From contig CANMPY010000127.1 in NCBI GenBank assembly GCA_947499775.1, positions 1 through 6,134 on the forward strand: 6,134 nt of DNA, in the 5' to 3' direction. Shown here piece after piece: positions 1-6,134 of the stretch. The stretch is from Bacteroidota bacterium (lineage in GTDB: Bacteria > Bacteroidota > Bacteroidia > NS11-12g > UBA9320). The notes below the pieces were generated by a model. That model saw only the letters and a program-made list of their open reading frames with translations, searched no databases and was not told where the DNA came from. Made by a program: the position numbers and the translations under genes. Every line of letters begins with the position of its first letter. The stretch's first letter is position 1.

Positions 1-238
1 CAAAAATATCCTTTTCGAAAGATTAGCGTTCCAAATATTTAACCAAGCGGACACTAATTTCAAGTAATAGCCTATTTTTTTAATAGTTCAAACGCCGATT
101 ATTATTCAGCCTTCAAAATTAGTTTAAAAAAAAGAGGAGGTCAAGGATTTGAAAATTCAGGAATGGATTATAAATAAAGCCCAAAATAGTAAAATAAAAG
201 GTTTATGAAGGGATATTGAATTTTTTAGTATGCTATAG
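1..238. other. AT-rich intergenic region, no confident gene
   Basis: This stretch lies downstream of ligA and runs to the left window edge. Two plus-strand frames are open from the edge: one reads to a TAA at 40-42 (ending KISVPNI) and one to tandem TAA-TAG stops at 65-70 (ending NQADTNFK). Either could be the last codons of a gene converging on ligA, but a dozen or two residues are too few to decide. Further right, an AGGAGG at 135-140 stands 8 bases before a TTG that opens a 19-codon frame. No hairpin with a T-tract was found after the ligA stop, so its terminator was not located. Confidence 0.5.
149..208 (+). CDS. Possible 19-residue peptide, doubtful
   Basis: A TTG at 149-151 opens a 19-codon frame ending in TGA at 206-208, which would encode MKIQEWIINKAQNSKIKGL if the TTG is read as Met. 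The only reason to list it is the sequence AGGAGG at 135-140, a perfect Shine-Dalgarno core at a good distance of 8 bases. The same frame is blocked by a TAA just upstream of the AGGAGG. The region is purine-rich and low in complexity, and most Bacteroidota genes do not rely on such a ribosome site, so chance is the likelier explanation. A decayed gene remnant is another possibility. No family is recognised. Confidence 0.1.
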   Translation: MKIQEWIINKAQNSKIKGL

Positions 239-2281
239 TTAAGCAATCATTTTAATAAAATCATCTTCATTGATAATGCGAATTTTTAGTTCGCTTGCCT
301 TTTGCAGTTTGGCAGGCCCCATGTTTTCACCAGCCAATACAAAATCGGTTTTGCTGGTAATGCTGCTCACATTTTTGCCTCCAAATTTTTCAATCGTTTC
401 CTTTAACCCGTCGCGGCTAAAAGTGTTGAACACACCACTTACTACAAAACTTTTTCCATCCAATTTATTTGTAATTTGCATTTGATCGGCTTCGTTAATA
501 GCCAAATTTAACCCCTTGATTTTTAATTTTTCAATAATGCTTTGATGTTGGGGATTGGCAAACCATAGTATCAAACTTTCGGCAATTCGTTCTCCAATTT
601 CGTCAACAGCCCTTAAGTCTTCAAAGCTTGCTAAGGCAATAGTATCAATATTTTTGAACGATTTTGCAAGCTTTTTGGCCACTGTTTCGCCTACATACCG
701 TATGCCTAACCCAAACAATACCCTTTCGAAAGGGGTATTTTTTGAGGCCTGTATGCCTGTGATAATATTGGTGACCGATTTTTCTAATAAGCGAATATTT
801 TTTCTCTTTCCGGTTTGTTCATCCACGGTAACTTTGGTTAATTCAATAAGTTGATTAGGCTGGAGGTCGAATATATCGGATACGTTTTTTAATAATCCAT
901 TTTCCCAAAGTAAATCAATGGTTTCTTCGCCCATACTGTCAATATCCATAGCTTTTCGCGCTACAAAATGACTCATTTTTCCTTTTATTTGAGGTGGGCA
1001 ATGGTCTTCGTTTGGGCAATAATGAGCCGCTTCGCCTTCGCGACGCACTAAGGCGGTATGGCATTCGGGGCAATGGGTTATAAATTCAATTGGTGCTTCA
1101 TTTGCAAGGCGTTTGGATTTGTCAACTTCTATAATTTTTGGAATAATTTCGCCTCCTTTTTCAACAAAAACAGTATCGCCAACCCGTAAATCCAACTGCT
1201 CAATAATATCTTGGTTGTGCAACGAAGCGCGTTTTACGGTTGTACCCAAAAGTTGAACAGGCTCCAAGTTGGCAACTGGTGTTAGGGCCCCTGTTCTGCC
1301 AACTTGAAAGCTAACCGATAGAAGCTTTGTGCTTACGCGTTCGGTTTCGAATTTGTAAGCAATGGCCCAACGGGGATTTTTAGCCGTAAAGCCCATTTCG
1401 TGTTGTAGCTGATAGCTGTTAACTTTTATGACAACTCCGTCTATTTCGAAACTTAAATTTTTACGTTGATTTTGCCAATACTCTATAAAAGACCAAACTT
1501 CTTCTATTGATTTGCAAATTCGCAAGGAATCATTTATTTGCAAACCCCATTTTTTAGCTTCCGATAAGCTCTCATAATGATGGGTAAATAGGTTTTCGTC
1601 ACCCAAAAAATGGTATAAATAACAATCTAAAGGCCTTTTGGCTACCTCAGCACTTTCTTGCATTTTGATGGTTCCTGCTGCTGAATTTCTTGGATTGGCA
1701 AATGGCGGTTCTCCATTTTTTAAGCGTTCATCATTTAGGCGATCGAAGGCTTTGCGATGCATAAAAATTTCGCCTCTAATCTCAAATTTATCAGGGTAAT
1801 GACCATGTAAACGATGTGGTATTGACCGAATAGTCTTAACATTTTCAGTTACATCATCGCCATATTTGCCATCACCACGGGTTAGGGCTTTTACTAACAA
1901 GCCTTTTTCATATGTAAGTCCGATGGCAAATCCATCAAATTTCAACTCACATACATAGTCAAACGATGTCCCTGTCAATTTTTTGGCCCGCTCATCAAAA
2001 TCGCGGAGCTCCGTTTCGGAATAGGTATTACCCAACGACAACATAGGACGACTATGGGGCTTGGTTTCGAAATTTTTTGTAACCTCACCACCAACACGTT
2101 TCACTGGCGAATCGTGATGAGCAAGTTCTGGATAAGCCTGTTCTAATGATTCTAATTCTTGGAGCAATCTATCAAATTCGCGATCGCTAATAGTTGGTTC
2201 AGCTAATACGTAATAATGGTAATTGTGCGCACGAAGTTCATTGGTAAGGGTATGAATACGGGTTGTGATGGATTGACTCAT
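239..2281 (-). CDS. ligA: NAD-dependent DNA ligase LigA
   Basis: LigA seals 3'-OH/5'-phosphate nicks in duplex DNA, using NAD+ to adenylate itself. It acts in the cytoplasm, joining Okazaki fragments and completing repair. The 680-residue product is full length for the family. Visible in order are an N-terminal Ia region with the HxYY-type motif (about residues 18-24), the adenylation domain with catalytic Lys114 in KFDG, nucleotidyltransferase motifs EIRGEIF (167-173), DGVVIK (281-286) and RWAIAYKF (304-311), an OB fold, a zinc finger with Cys404, Cys407, Cys422 and Cys428, helix-hairpin-helix repeats with FGLGIRYVGE near 523-532, and a C-terminal BRCT domain (about 605-680). All key residues are present. 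The start is taken as the ATG at 2281-2279; an in-frame TTG four codons upstream would add only MHIH and has no support. No Shine-Dalgarno sequence is seen. The gene follows the anti-sigma gene after 95 bases and is probably transcribed separately. Confidence 0.97.
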   Translation of the reverse strand: MSQSITTRIHTLTNELRAHNYHYYVLAEPTISDREFDRLLQELESLEQAYPELAHHDSPVKRVGGEVTKNFETKPHSRPMLSLGNTYSETELRDFDERAKKLTGTSFDYVCELKFDGFAIGLTYEKGLLVKALTRGDGKYGDDVTENVKTIRSIPHRLHGHYPDKFEIRGEIFMHRKAFDRLNDERLKNGEPPFANPRNSAAGTIKMQESAEVAKRPLDCYLYHFLGDENLFTHHYESLSEAKKWGLQINDSLRICKSIEEVWSFIEYWQNQRKNLSFEIDGVVIKVNSYQLQHEMGFTAKNPRWAIAYKFETERVSTKLLSVSFQVGRTGALTPVANLEPVQLLGTTVKRASLHNQDIIEQLDLRVGDTVFVEKGGEIIPKIIEVDKSKRLANEAPIEFITHCPECHTALVRREGEAAHYCPNEDHCPPQIKGKMSHFVARKAMDIDSMGEETIDLLWENGLLKNVSDIFDLQPNQLIELTKVTVDEQTGKRKNIRLLEKSVTNIITGIQASKNTPFERVLFGLGIRYVGETVAKKLAKSFKNIDTIALASFEDLRAVDEIGERIAESLILWFANPQHQSIIEKLKIKGLNLAINEADQMQITNKLDGKSFVVSGVFNTFSRDGLKETIEKFGGKNVSSITSKTDFVLAGENMGPAKLQKASELKIRIINEDDFIKMIA

Positions 2282-2340
2282 GTGAATGTGCAAAGTAATG
2301 CAACAAATGGGAATGAAAAATTCTACTTTTGATTTGTACT

Positions 2341-2368
2341 AAAAAAGGGAAGCTTACATATGTTGCCC
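2341..2368 (-). terminator. Weak terminator-like hairpin after the anti-sigma gene
   Basis: Read on the minus strand, GGGCAAC and GCTTCCC flank an 8-base loop and are followed directly by six T residues (2346-2341). Three G-C pairs close the base of the stem, but the inner part has two mismatches, so the hairpin is weak. Its place 8 bases after the anti-sigma stop and upstream of ligA suits an intrinsic terminator ending the sigma/anti-sigma transcript. The loop region contains the palindrome ACATATGT (2356-2363). The arms pair somewhat better on the plus strand, where no T-tract follows. Confidence 0.3.
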
Positions 2369-2376
2369 GCTAACTA

Positions 2377-3210
2377 TTAAATAACCGCACCCATCAATAT
2401 CATTTTTTCTAAGGTTGGATTTATGGCGCCTCCCTTTTTTTCGATGGTTACTGCAAAGGCAGTGGCATTGGCGATGTTCTTCATTTTTACTAATCCTTTT
2501 TGCGCTTCGTACGTGTCAAAAACACCTGCATCTACTGGCTTGCCATCAACTATGGCCCATAGTTGATATTGTTCGTTTAGTGAATTAGCAGGTAAATTGG
2601 CTGCAATGAGATACACTTCTTTTTCGCTGTTATTCCAATAAACCGTGGCTAAGGCTTTTGGCAATAAGGGCAATCCGGCTAATTTTACTAACTGTATTTG
2701 AGGGTTTTGCAAAATAGAAACTTTTTTTTCCAGAGCTGAATATTTTGCCTCTTGCGATTTGTTATTATCTGTTAAAAAAGTATTTTGTGTACTTAGGGTT
2801 GCTATTTGATTTTTTGCATTTTTCCAATGGGTATACAACCATATATTTCCCAGTACACTAATGCCAAACAATACGATTGAGGCGGCTATGAAATAGTTGT
2901 AAAATGGAACAGTTCTGCTTTTTATTGGGATGTGATTTGAATTTGAGATGCTTTTAGGTATTGGTGTTTTCTCAGAGCTTAGCTCCTTCATATCCAAACT
3001 TGCAAACAATTTATCTTTAACAGAATCTGCTGGTTGTTGGGCAAATGTTTCGGCATATTTGAGCAAGCCCGTTTCTATAGCCTCAATCTCTAATCTGATT
3101 TGGGGATCAGTAATAGACAATTGCAGAATAAAAGCAGTTTCCTCTGGGGTGGTATGGCCCAAAACAAACTGTTCTAATATTCCAGATTCTATATATGCGC
3201 TTACATCCAT
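2377..3210 (-). CDS. Anti-sigma factor, RskA family, membrane-bound
   Basis: This 277-residue protein probably binds the ECF sigma factor encoded just before it and holds it inactive at the inner membrane. The N-terminal cytoplasmic part (about 1-75) opens MDVSAYIESGILEQFVLG, the typical start of Bacteroidota anti-sigma-K-like proteins. It has no cysteine, so it is not a zinc-binding (ZAS) anti-sigma domain. One membrane segment lies at about 106-126 (FIAASIVLFGISVLGNIWLY), followed by a probable coiled coil (about 128-168). The periplasmic RskA C-terminal domain spans about 172-275, with recognisable ATVYWN, EVYLIAANLP, YQLWAIVDGKPVDAGVFD and FAVTIEKKGG. Its ATG directly abuts the sigma stop codon (TAAATG), which points to translational coupling and balanced production. 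Release of sigma by regulated proteolysis is known for RskA in mycobacteria; here it is only inferred. The signal sensed is unknown. Confidence 0.9.
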   Translation of the reverse strand: MDVSAYIESGILEQFVLGHTTPEETAFILQLSITDPQIRLEIEAIETGLLKYAETFAQQPADSVKDKLFASLDMKELSSEKTPIPKSISNSNHIPIKSRTVPFYNYFIAASIVLFGISVLGNIWLYTHWKNAKNQIATLSTQNTFLTDNNKSQEAKYSALEKKVSILQNPQIQLVKLAGLPLLPKALATVYWNNSEKEVYLIAANLPANSLNEQYQLWAIVDGKPVDAGVFDTYEAQKGLVKMKNIANATAFAVTIEKKGGAINPTLEKMILMGAVI

Positions 3211-3768
3211 TTATTGTTCACTAAATATCGTTCGGAGGCTTCCAATTGCCGCCCTAACTCTTGTTTTTACTGTTCCCAAAGGAATATTTAATTCTTTGGA
3301 AGTTTCATCCTGCGTATAGCCTTTAAAATATACCAATTCTATTATTTCTTTATGATTTGCGGGTAAGTTTGAAACCAGTTGTTTCAAGCCTATGGTATCT
3401 GTCTTTTGTTCAAATTTTCCAATTTTATTAATATCATTTACCGAATGGTCAATGGTTTGGTTTTTCCTGTCTTTTTGATTCTGTTTTGATCTCAAAAAAT
3501 CTATCGTTGCATTTCGTGCTATATTCAACATCCAAGTATATAATCGGCCTCGCGATGCATCATAGTTTTGAATATTTTTCCAAATTTTAATAAAAACTTC
3601 CTGTAAAATATCTTCTGCAATATTTTCTTTATTATTTACACCATTTAAAATAAAGCCATACAATACGCTAGAATAATTATCGTACAGATAATTAAGCGCT
3701 AGCCTTTCTTGCTTTTTCAGAAGAGAAACCAATTCTTTTTCGGTATAGGCTACACGTGTAATATTCAA
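3211..3768 (-). CDS. ECF-type RNA polymerase sigma factor
   Basis: This 185-residue protein is an extracytoplasmic-function sigma70-family factor that directs RNA polymerase to its own promoter set. The sigma2 region spans about 24-95, with the core-binding stretch AEDILQEVFIKIWKN (51-65) and the -10 recognition region RLYTWMLNIARNATIDFLRS (75-94). The sigma4 region spans about 130-182, with LPANHKEIIELVYFKGYTQDE and the helix-turn-helix IPLGTVKTRVRAAIGSLR. No region 1 or 3 is present, as expected for the ECF class. The frame has no ATG before residue 80, so the start is an alternative codon. TTG at 3768-3766 is preferred, because NITRVAYTEKELVSLL resembles the usual opening of these proteins. 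A TTG at codon 13 or an upstream CTG at 3777 are alternatives. No Shine-Dalgarno sequence is visible. The gene is coupled to its anti-sigma partner with no spacer, so autoregulation is likely but unproven. Confidence 0.93.
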   Translation of the reverse strand: MNITRVAYTEKELVSLLKKQERLALNYLYDNYSSVLYGFILNGVNNKENIAEDILQEVFIKIWKNIQNYDASRGRLYTWMLNIARNATIDFLRSKQNQKDRKNQTIDHSVNDINKIGKFEQKTDTIGLKQLVSNLPANHKEIIELVYFKGYTQDETSKELNIPLGTVKTRVRAAIGSLRTIFSEQ

Positions 3769-3778
3769 AGTATGCAGA

Positions 3779-3786
3779 CAAATGTA
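3779..3786 (-). promoter_or_regulatory. Possible Bacteroidota -7 promoter element
   Basis: On the minus strand the bases read TACATTTG, an exact match to the Bacteroidota housekeeping -7 consensus TAnnTTTG. There is no TTTG at the usual 19-base distance upstream; the nearest, at 3803-3800, leaves a spacer of only 13. Transcription from this element would begin about at 3772-3775, a few bases before the proposed TTG start of the sigma gene, giving an almost leaderless message. The match may be chance in AT-rich DNA. Confidence 0.2.
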
Positions 3787-3805
3787 TACTTATTTATTTC
3801 AAATA

Positions 3806-3833
3806 TTAGAATTGATTTTACGCTCAATTCTAA
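3806..3833. repeat. Perfect 10-bp inverted repeat upstream of the sigma gene
   Basis: TTAGAATTGA (3806-3815) and its exact reverse complement TCAATTCTAA (3824-3833) are separated by 8 bases. The two half-sites are 18 bases apart centre to centre. The repeat lies 59 bases after the receptor stop codon and 37 bases before the sigma start, in the only non-coding stretch between them. The arms are mostly A and T, and no T-tract follows on either strand, so it is a poor intrinsic terminator. It could be a protein-binding dyad near the sigma promoter, or a weak hairpin at the end of the receptor transcript. Confidence 0.6.
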
Positions 3834-3892
3834 AATCTATATTTTATTTATAACTAAACGTAAAGCCATTTTGAGCATTTATATGAATAATA

Positions 3893-6134
3893 TTAAAAGG
3901 TGTATCCAATATTAATTTTGGCAAAAAAAGGTGTACCCGTTGTAAAATGAATTTCATTTACAGATACGATTTCGTCTCTAAGGCGGCTTTCATTTACAAA
4001 CTGAGCCTCTTTCCAATTGCTATTTAAAATATTTTCGGCCGAAAGTCCGACATGATAATTCTTATATTGGTATTTAATTAATGCATCAATCAAAAAATAA
4101 CCATCGGCAATTATCGAATTATCTTCAATTGCGGCCCGGTCGCCCATATAGCGATAGCGCAAACTACCACTTAGTCCATTTGGTTTTTTGTAACTCATAC
4201 CGCCACTGCTTGTTAGGGTTGGGGCAAGCGGAATTCGGTTGGCATGGGCAGGTTCATCTTTTAATTTACCGCGATTAATATTTAAGTCAGCATCTAAAAA
4301 TAAATGTTTGGTTAGCTCATATCTGATCGATAGATCCATACCTAGTCTGCGGGTTCGTCCGGCCACATCTACAATGCCTTCATCGCCTACATAAATCAGT
4401 TCGCTTTGTAAAGCCAATGTCCAAAAGGCTAGGTTTAGTATTATTTTATCAATGGGTTTAAACGTTACGCCTATTTCGTTTCCAAAAGCACGGGCCAAAG
4501 TGTTTTGCAAACTGCCTGTTATGGCTGCCCGCGCATCATTCGAATGAAACCCAAATCCCGATTTGGCAAACCCCTGCAAGCGCGTATTAACATTATACTT
4601 TAGGTTTATTTTTGGGTTCACTATAGTCTTAAAAGCTATTCCAGAAGCAGTATCGAAGGTGTAATTTTTAAAATTAAAATTATAAATATCTGTTCTGACG
4701 CCTAAATTTAAATGTAATTTTTTGCTAAGCTGATAGTTTTCATCGGCATATAACCATGCATTAATTTGGTTTAATTTTCCACTTACCATCGTGTTTAAAT
4801 ACTGTCGTTTTACTGTATGTTCCAGCTGAATAATAGAATTATCGTAACGAATGCCAGCCCCAATGATTGAAACCAATTCTTTGCCTTTAACTTTCCTAAT
4901 GGTTTTAAATGTATTTGTATAACCGGCTATATTTCTGTGATCGGCCTGAAATATTTGATCGCCATTAAGGGTATCTGAAAGATAAAATGTAAAATTGGAG
5001 TAGAGGTTAAAGTCGTATCGGCATAGATACATTTGATTTTTGATAGTCCATTTATGCCAGTTTTTTTCATGAATTATATTAAAATTCGAGCGTCCCGTTT
5101 GCCCTCCTTCACTTGGGTCAATGCTTCCTAAAGGCGTAATGCTACCATCTTTAACTTTACGGTTTGGTATTTGCCCCGAAGCATCCCATCGGCTTCGAAA
5201 TGTAGAAAGAGAAAGAATTAACTTATCGCCGTTGTTGAGTTGGCCACTGTATTTTGTAAAAATATTAAACCGATTGAGGTTTTGTTTTTGTTCGAAATAT
5301 GAATTGGTAAATTGATATTCTATGGCTGTGTATAAAGCCTCGTTCTTTTTTGAAAATAGGTGCTTTGTATGGCCTAAAAGATCAAAAATTCCTAAGGCTC
5401 TTTTGGCATCAAATAGCCCGGCTTCGAGTTTTACAAAATTATTTTCCAACGTGTTCATTGTCTTAAATTCTCCCGAACCCGCGGTGGCCAAATCGCCATA
5501 TTTTGTTGTATGTGGCCCTTTATTTACCTCCAAAGCGCTTACCGTTTCGGGAATTAAAAAATGCAAGTCGGCATACCCTTGTCCGTGGGCATGCGAAGGC
5601 ATGTTTACCGGCATTCCGTCTACATATATTGCAAAATCGGTACCATGATCAATATCAAAACCACGCATAAAGAGTTGTTCGGCTTTGCCGCCCCCCGCAT
5701 GCTGAGCAACACATAATCCTGGAACAAGGCGCAATAGATCTTGCGAAGATGAAGCTGGCCTCAAGTTTAAATCAAACTTACCAAATATATAACCCTGAAC
5801 CCATTTGTGGGCGTGAATAGTAATGGCTTTAATATTTATTGAGTTTTGGAGCAAATGAATGTTTAAATCTATAGTGTTGTGATTCAAAATTTTTACATTT
5901 TTTTTATGCGTTATATAACCCATTTTAGAAAATGAAAGGGTGTAAGTCCCATCCATTAAATTTTCAAAAACAAATTTACCTGATGTATCCGTATGGGTAG
6001 ATTTTGAAATAGGATTAAGTATAACAGTGCCGTACGAAACAGGGTTGCCGTTGCTATTAATAGTGCCGATAATTTTGCCGCTTTGAGCATAACTATTGGC
6101 AGCTGTAATTAACAAAACAAAGGATAAAATCTTA
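3893..6134 (-). CDS. TonB-dependent outer-membrane receptor, 5' end cut by window edge
   Basis: This is a gated beta-barrel that imports a ligand across the outer membrane with TonB-ExbBD energy. The ligand is unknown. Residues are counted from the first whole codon (Lys, 6133-6131); 746 are visible. A signal peptide tail KILSFVLLITAANSYA (1-16) precedes the likely cleavage before Gln17. A carboxypeptidase-regulatory-like domain follows (about 20-95), then a TonB-box-like stretch IKAITIHA (101-108), a plug (about 118-226) with LLRLVPGL, RGFD, YVDGMPV and the late plug motif KGPHTTKYGDLATAGS, and a barrel to the C-terminus. It ends INIGYTF, with the terminal Phe usual for outer-membrane barrels. 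The plug is histidine-rich (DHGTD, SHAHGQG, DLHF). No STN signalling domain is seen. The codon cut by the right edge ends in T, so it is not ATG, GTG or TTG, and the start lies beyond the window. The in-frame TTG at 6115 is inside the signal peptide and is not the start. Confidence 0.93.
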   Translation of the reverse strand, partial: KILSFVLLITAANSYAQSGKIIGTINSNGNPVSYGTVILNPISKSTHTDTSGKFVFENLMDGTYTLSFSKMGYITHKKNVKILNHNTIDLNIHLLQNSINIKAITIHAHKWVQGYIFGKFDLNLRPASSSQDLLRLVPGLCVAQHAGGGKAEQLFMRGFDIDHGTDFAIYVDGMPVNMPSHAHGQGYADLHFLIPETVSALEVNKGPHTTKYGDLATAGSGEFKTMNTLENNFVKLEAGLFDAKRALGIFDLLGHTKHLFSKKNEALYTAIEYQFTNSYFEQKQNLNRFNIFTKYSGQLNNGDKLILSLSTFRSRWDASGQIPNRKVKDGSITPLGSIDPSEGGQTGRSNFNIIHEKNWHKWTIKNQMYLCRYDFNLYSNFTFYLSDTLNGDQIFQADHRNIAGYTNTFKTIRKVKGKELVSIIGAGIRYDNSIIQLEHTVKRQYLNTMVSGKLNQINAWLYADENYQLSKKLHLNLGVRTDIYNFNFKNYTFDTASGIAFKTIVNPKINLKYNVNTRLQGFAKSGFGFHSNDARAAITGSLQNTLARAFGNEIGVTFKPIDKIILNLAFWTLALQSELIYVGDEGIVDVAGRTRRLGMDLSIRYELTKHLFLDADLNINRGKLKDEPAHANRIPLAPTLTSSGGMSYKKPNGLSGSLRYRYMGDRAAIEDNSIIADGYFLIDALIKYQYKNYHVGLSAENILNSNWKEAQFVNESRLRDEIVSVNEIHFTTGTPFFAKINIGYTF

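Noticed and set aside
270..854. Plus-strand open frames of 71 and 99 codons (270-485 and 555-854) opposite the C-terminal part of ligA
   Set aside because: They mirror the BRCT and helix-hairpin-helix coding sequence of ligA; nothing independent supports them.
2282..2293. TTG start for ligA adding MHIH
   Set aside because: The ATG four codons later gives MSQSITTRIHTLTNEL, which matches the usual LigA start, and there is no ribosome site favouring the TTG.
2948..3319. A 123-codon plus-strand open frame across the sigma/anti-sigma junction
   Set aside because: It lies wholly antisense to two well-supported genes, has no recognisable domain, and its composition follows the complementary coding frames.
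3822..3876. GCTCAA (3822-3827) and TTGAGC (3871-3876) as a second inverted repeat
   Set aside because: Only six bases match, over a 43-base spacer, which is expected by chance in a region of this size.
5322..5648. A 108-codon plus-strand open frame opposite the receptor plug region
   Set aside because: It is antisense to a conserved plug and early barrel region and shows no family features.
1..6134. CRISPR array, tRNA, rRNA, insertion sequence or phage genes
   Set aside because: No regularly spaced repeats, no tRNA cloverleaf, no rRNA-like stretch, and no transposase or phage-like protein was seen. The window is almost filled by four ordinary chromosomal genes.

Overview
The window looks like chromosomal DNA of a Bacteroidota bacterium. 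The base composition is AT-rich, Shine-Dalgarno sequences are absent before the main genes, and three protein types point the same way: a TonB-dependent receptor with an N-terminal carboxypeptidase-regulatory-like domain, an ECF sigma factor paired with an RskA-type anti-sigma factor, and a Bacteroidota-looking LigA. This assignment is inferred from protein character, not from a marker gene search.

All four recognisable genes lie on the minus strand, so in transcription order they read from right to left. (1) A TonB-dependent outer-membrane receptor (3893-6134) runs off the right edge. Its signal peptide is visible but its start codon is not. (2) After a 124-base gap holding a perfect 10-bp inverted repeat comes an ECF sigma factor (3211-3768). 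(3) Its membrane anti-sigma factor (2377-3210) starts on the base after the sigma stop codon. (4) After a 95-base gap with a weak terminator-like hairpin comes ligA, the NAD-dependent DNA ligase (239-2281). The left 238 bases hold no gene that can be supported with confidence.

The sigma and anti-sigma genes form one regulatory unit: the anti-sigma protein would hold the sigma factor at the inner membrane until a signal releases it. The receptor next door shows no N-terminal signalling (STN) domain, and the anti-sigma protein is not FecR-like, so this is not a standard Fec-type cell-surface signalling cassette. Whether sigma controls the receptor cannot be told from the window. ligA is a housekeeping gene and probably a separate transcription unit.

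Nothing here amounts to a clearly new system. The points most worth a second look are the inverted repeat upstream of the sigma gene, the histidine-rich plug of the receptor, and the start codons: one lies outside the window, one is a probable TTG, and one naive TTG should be replaced by ATG.
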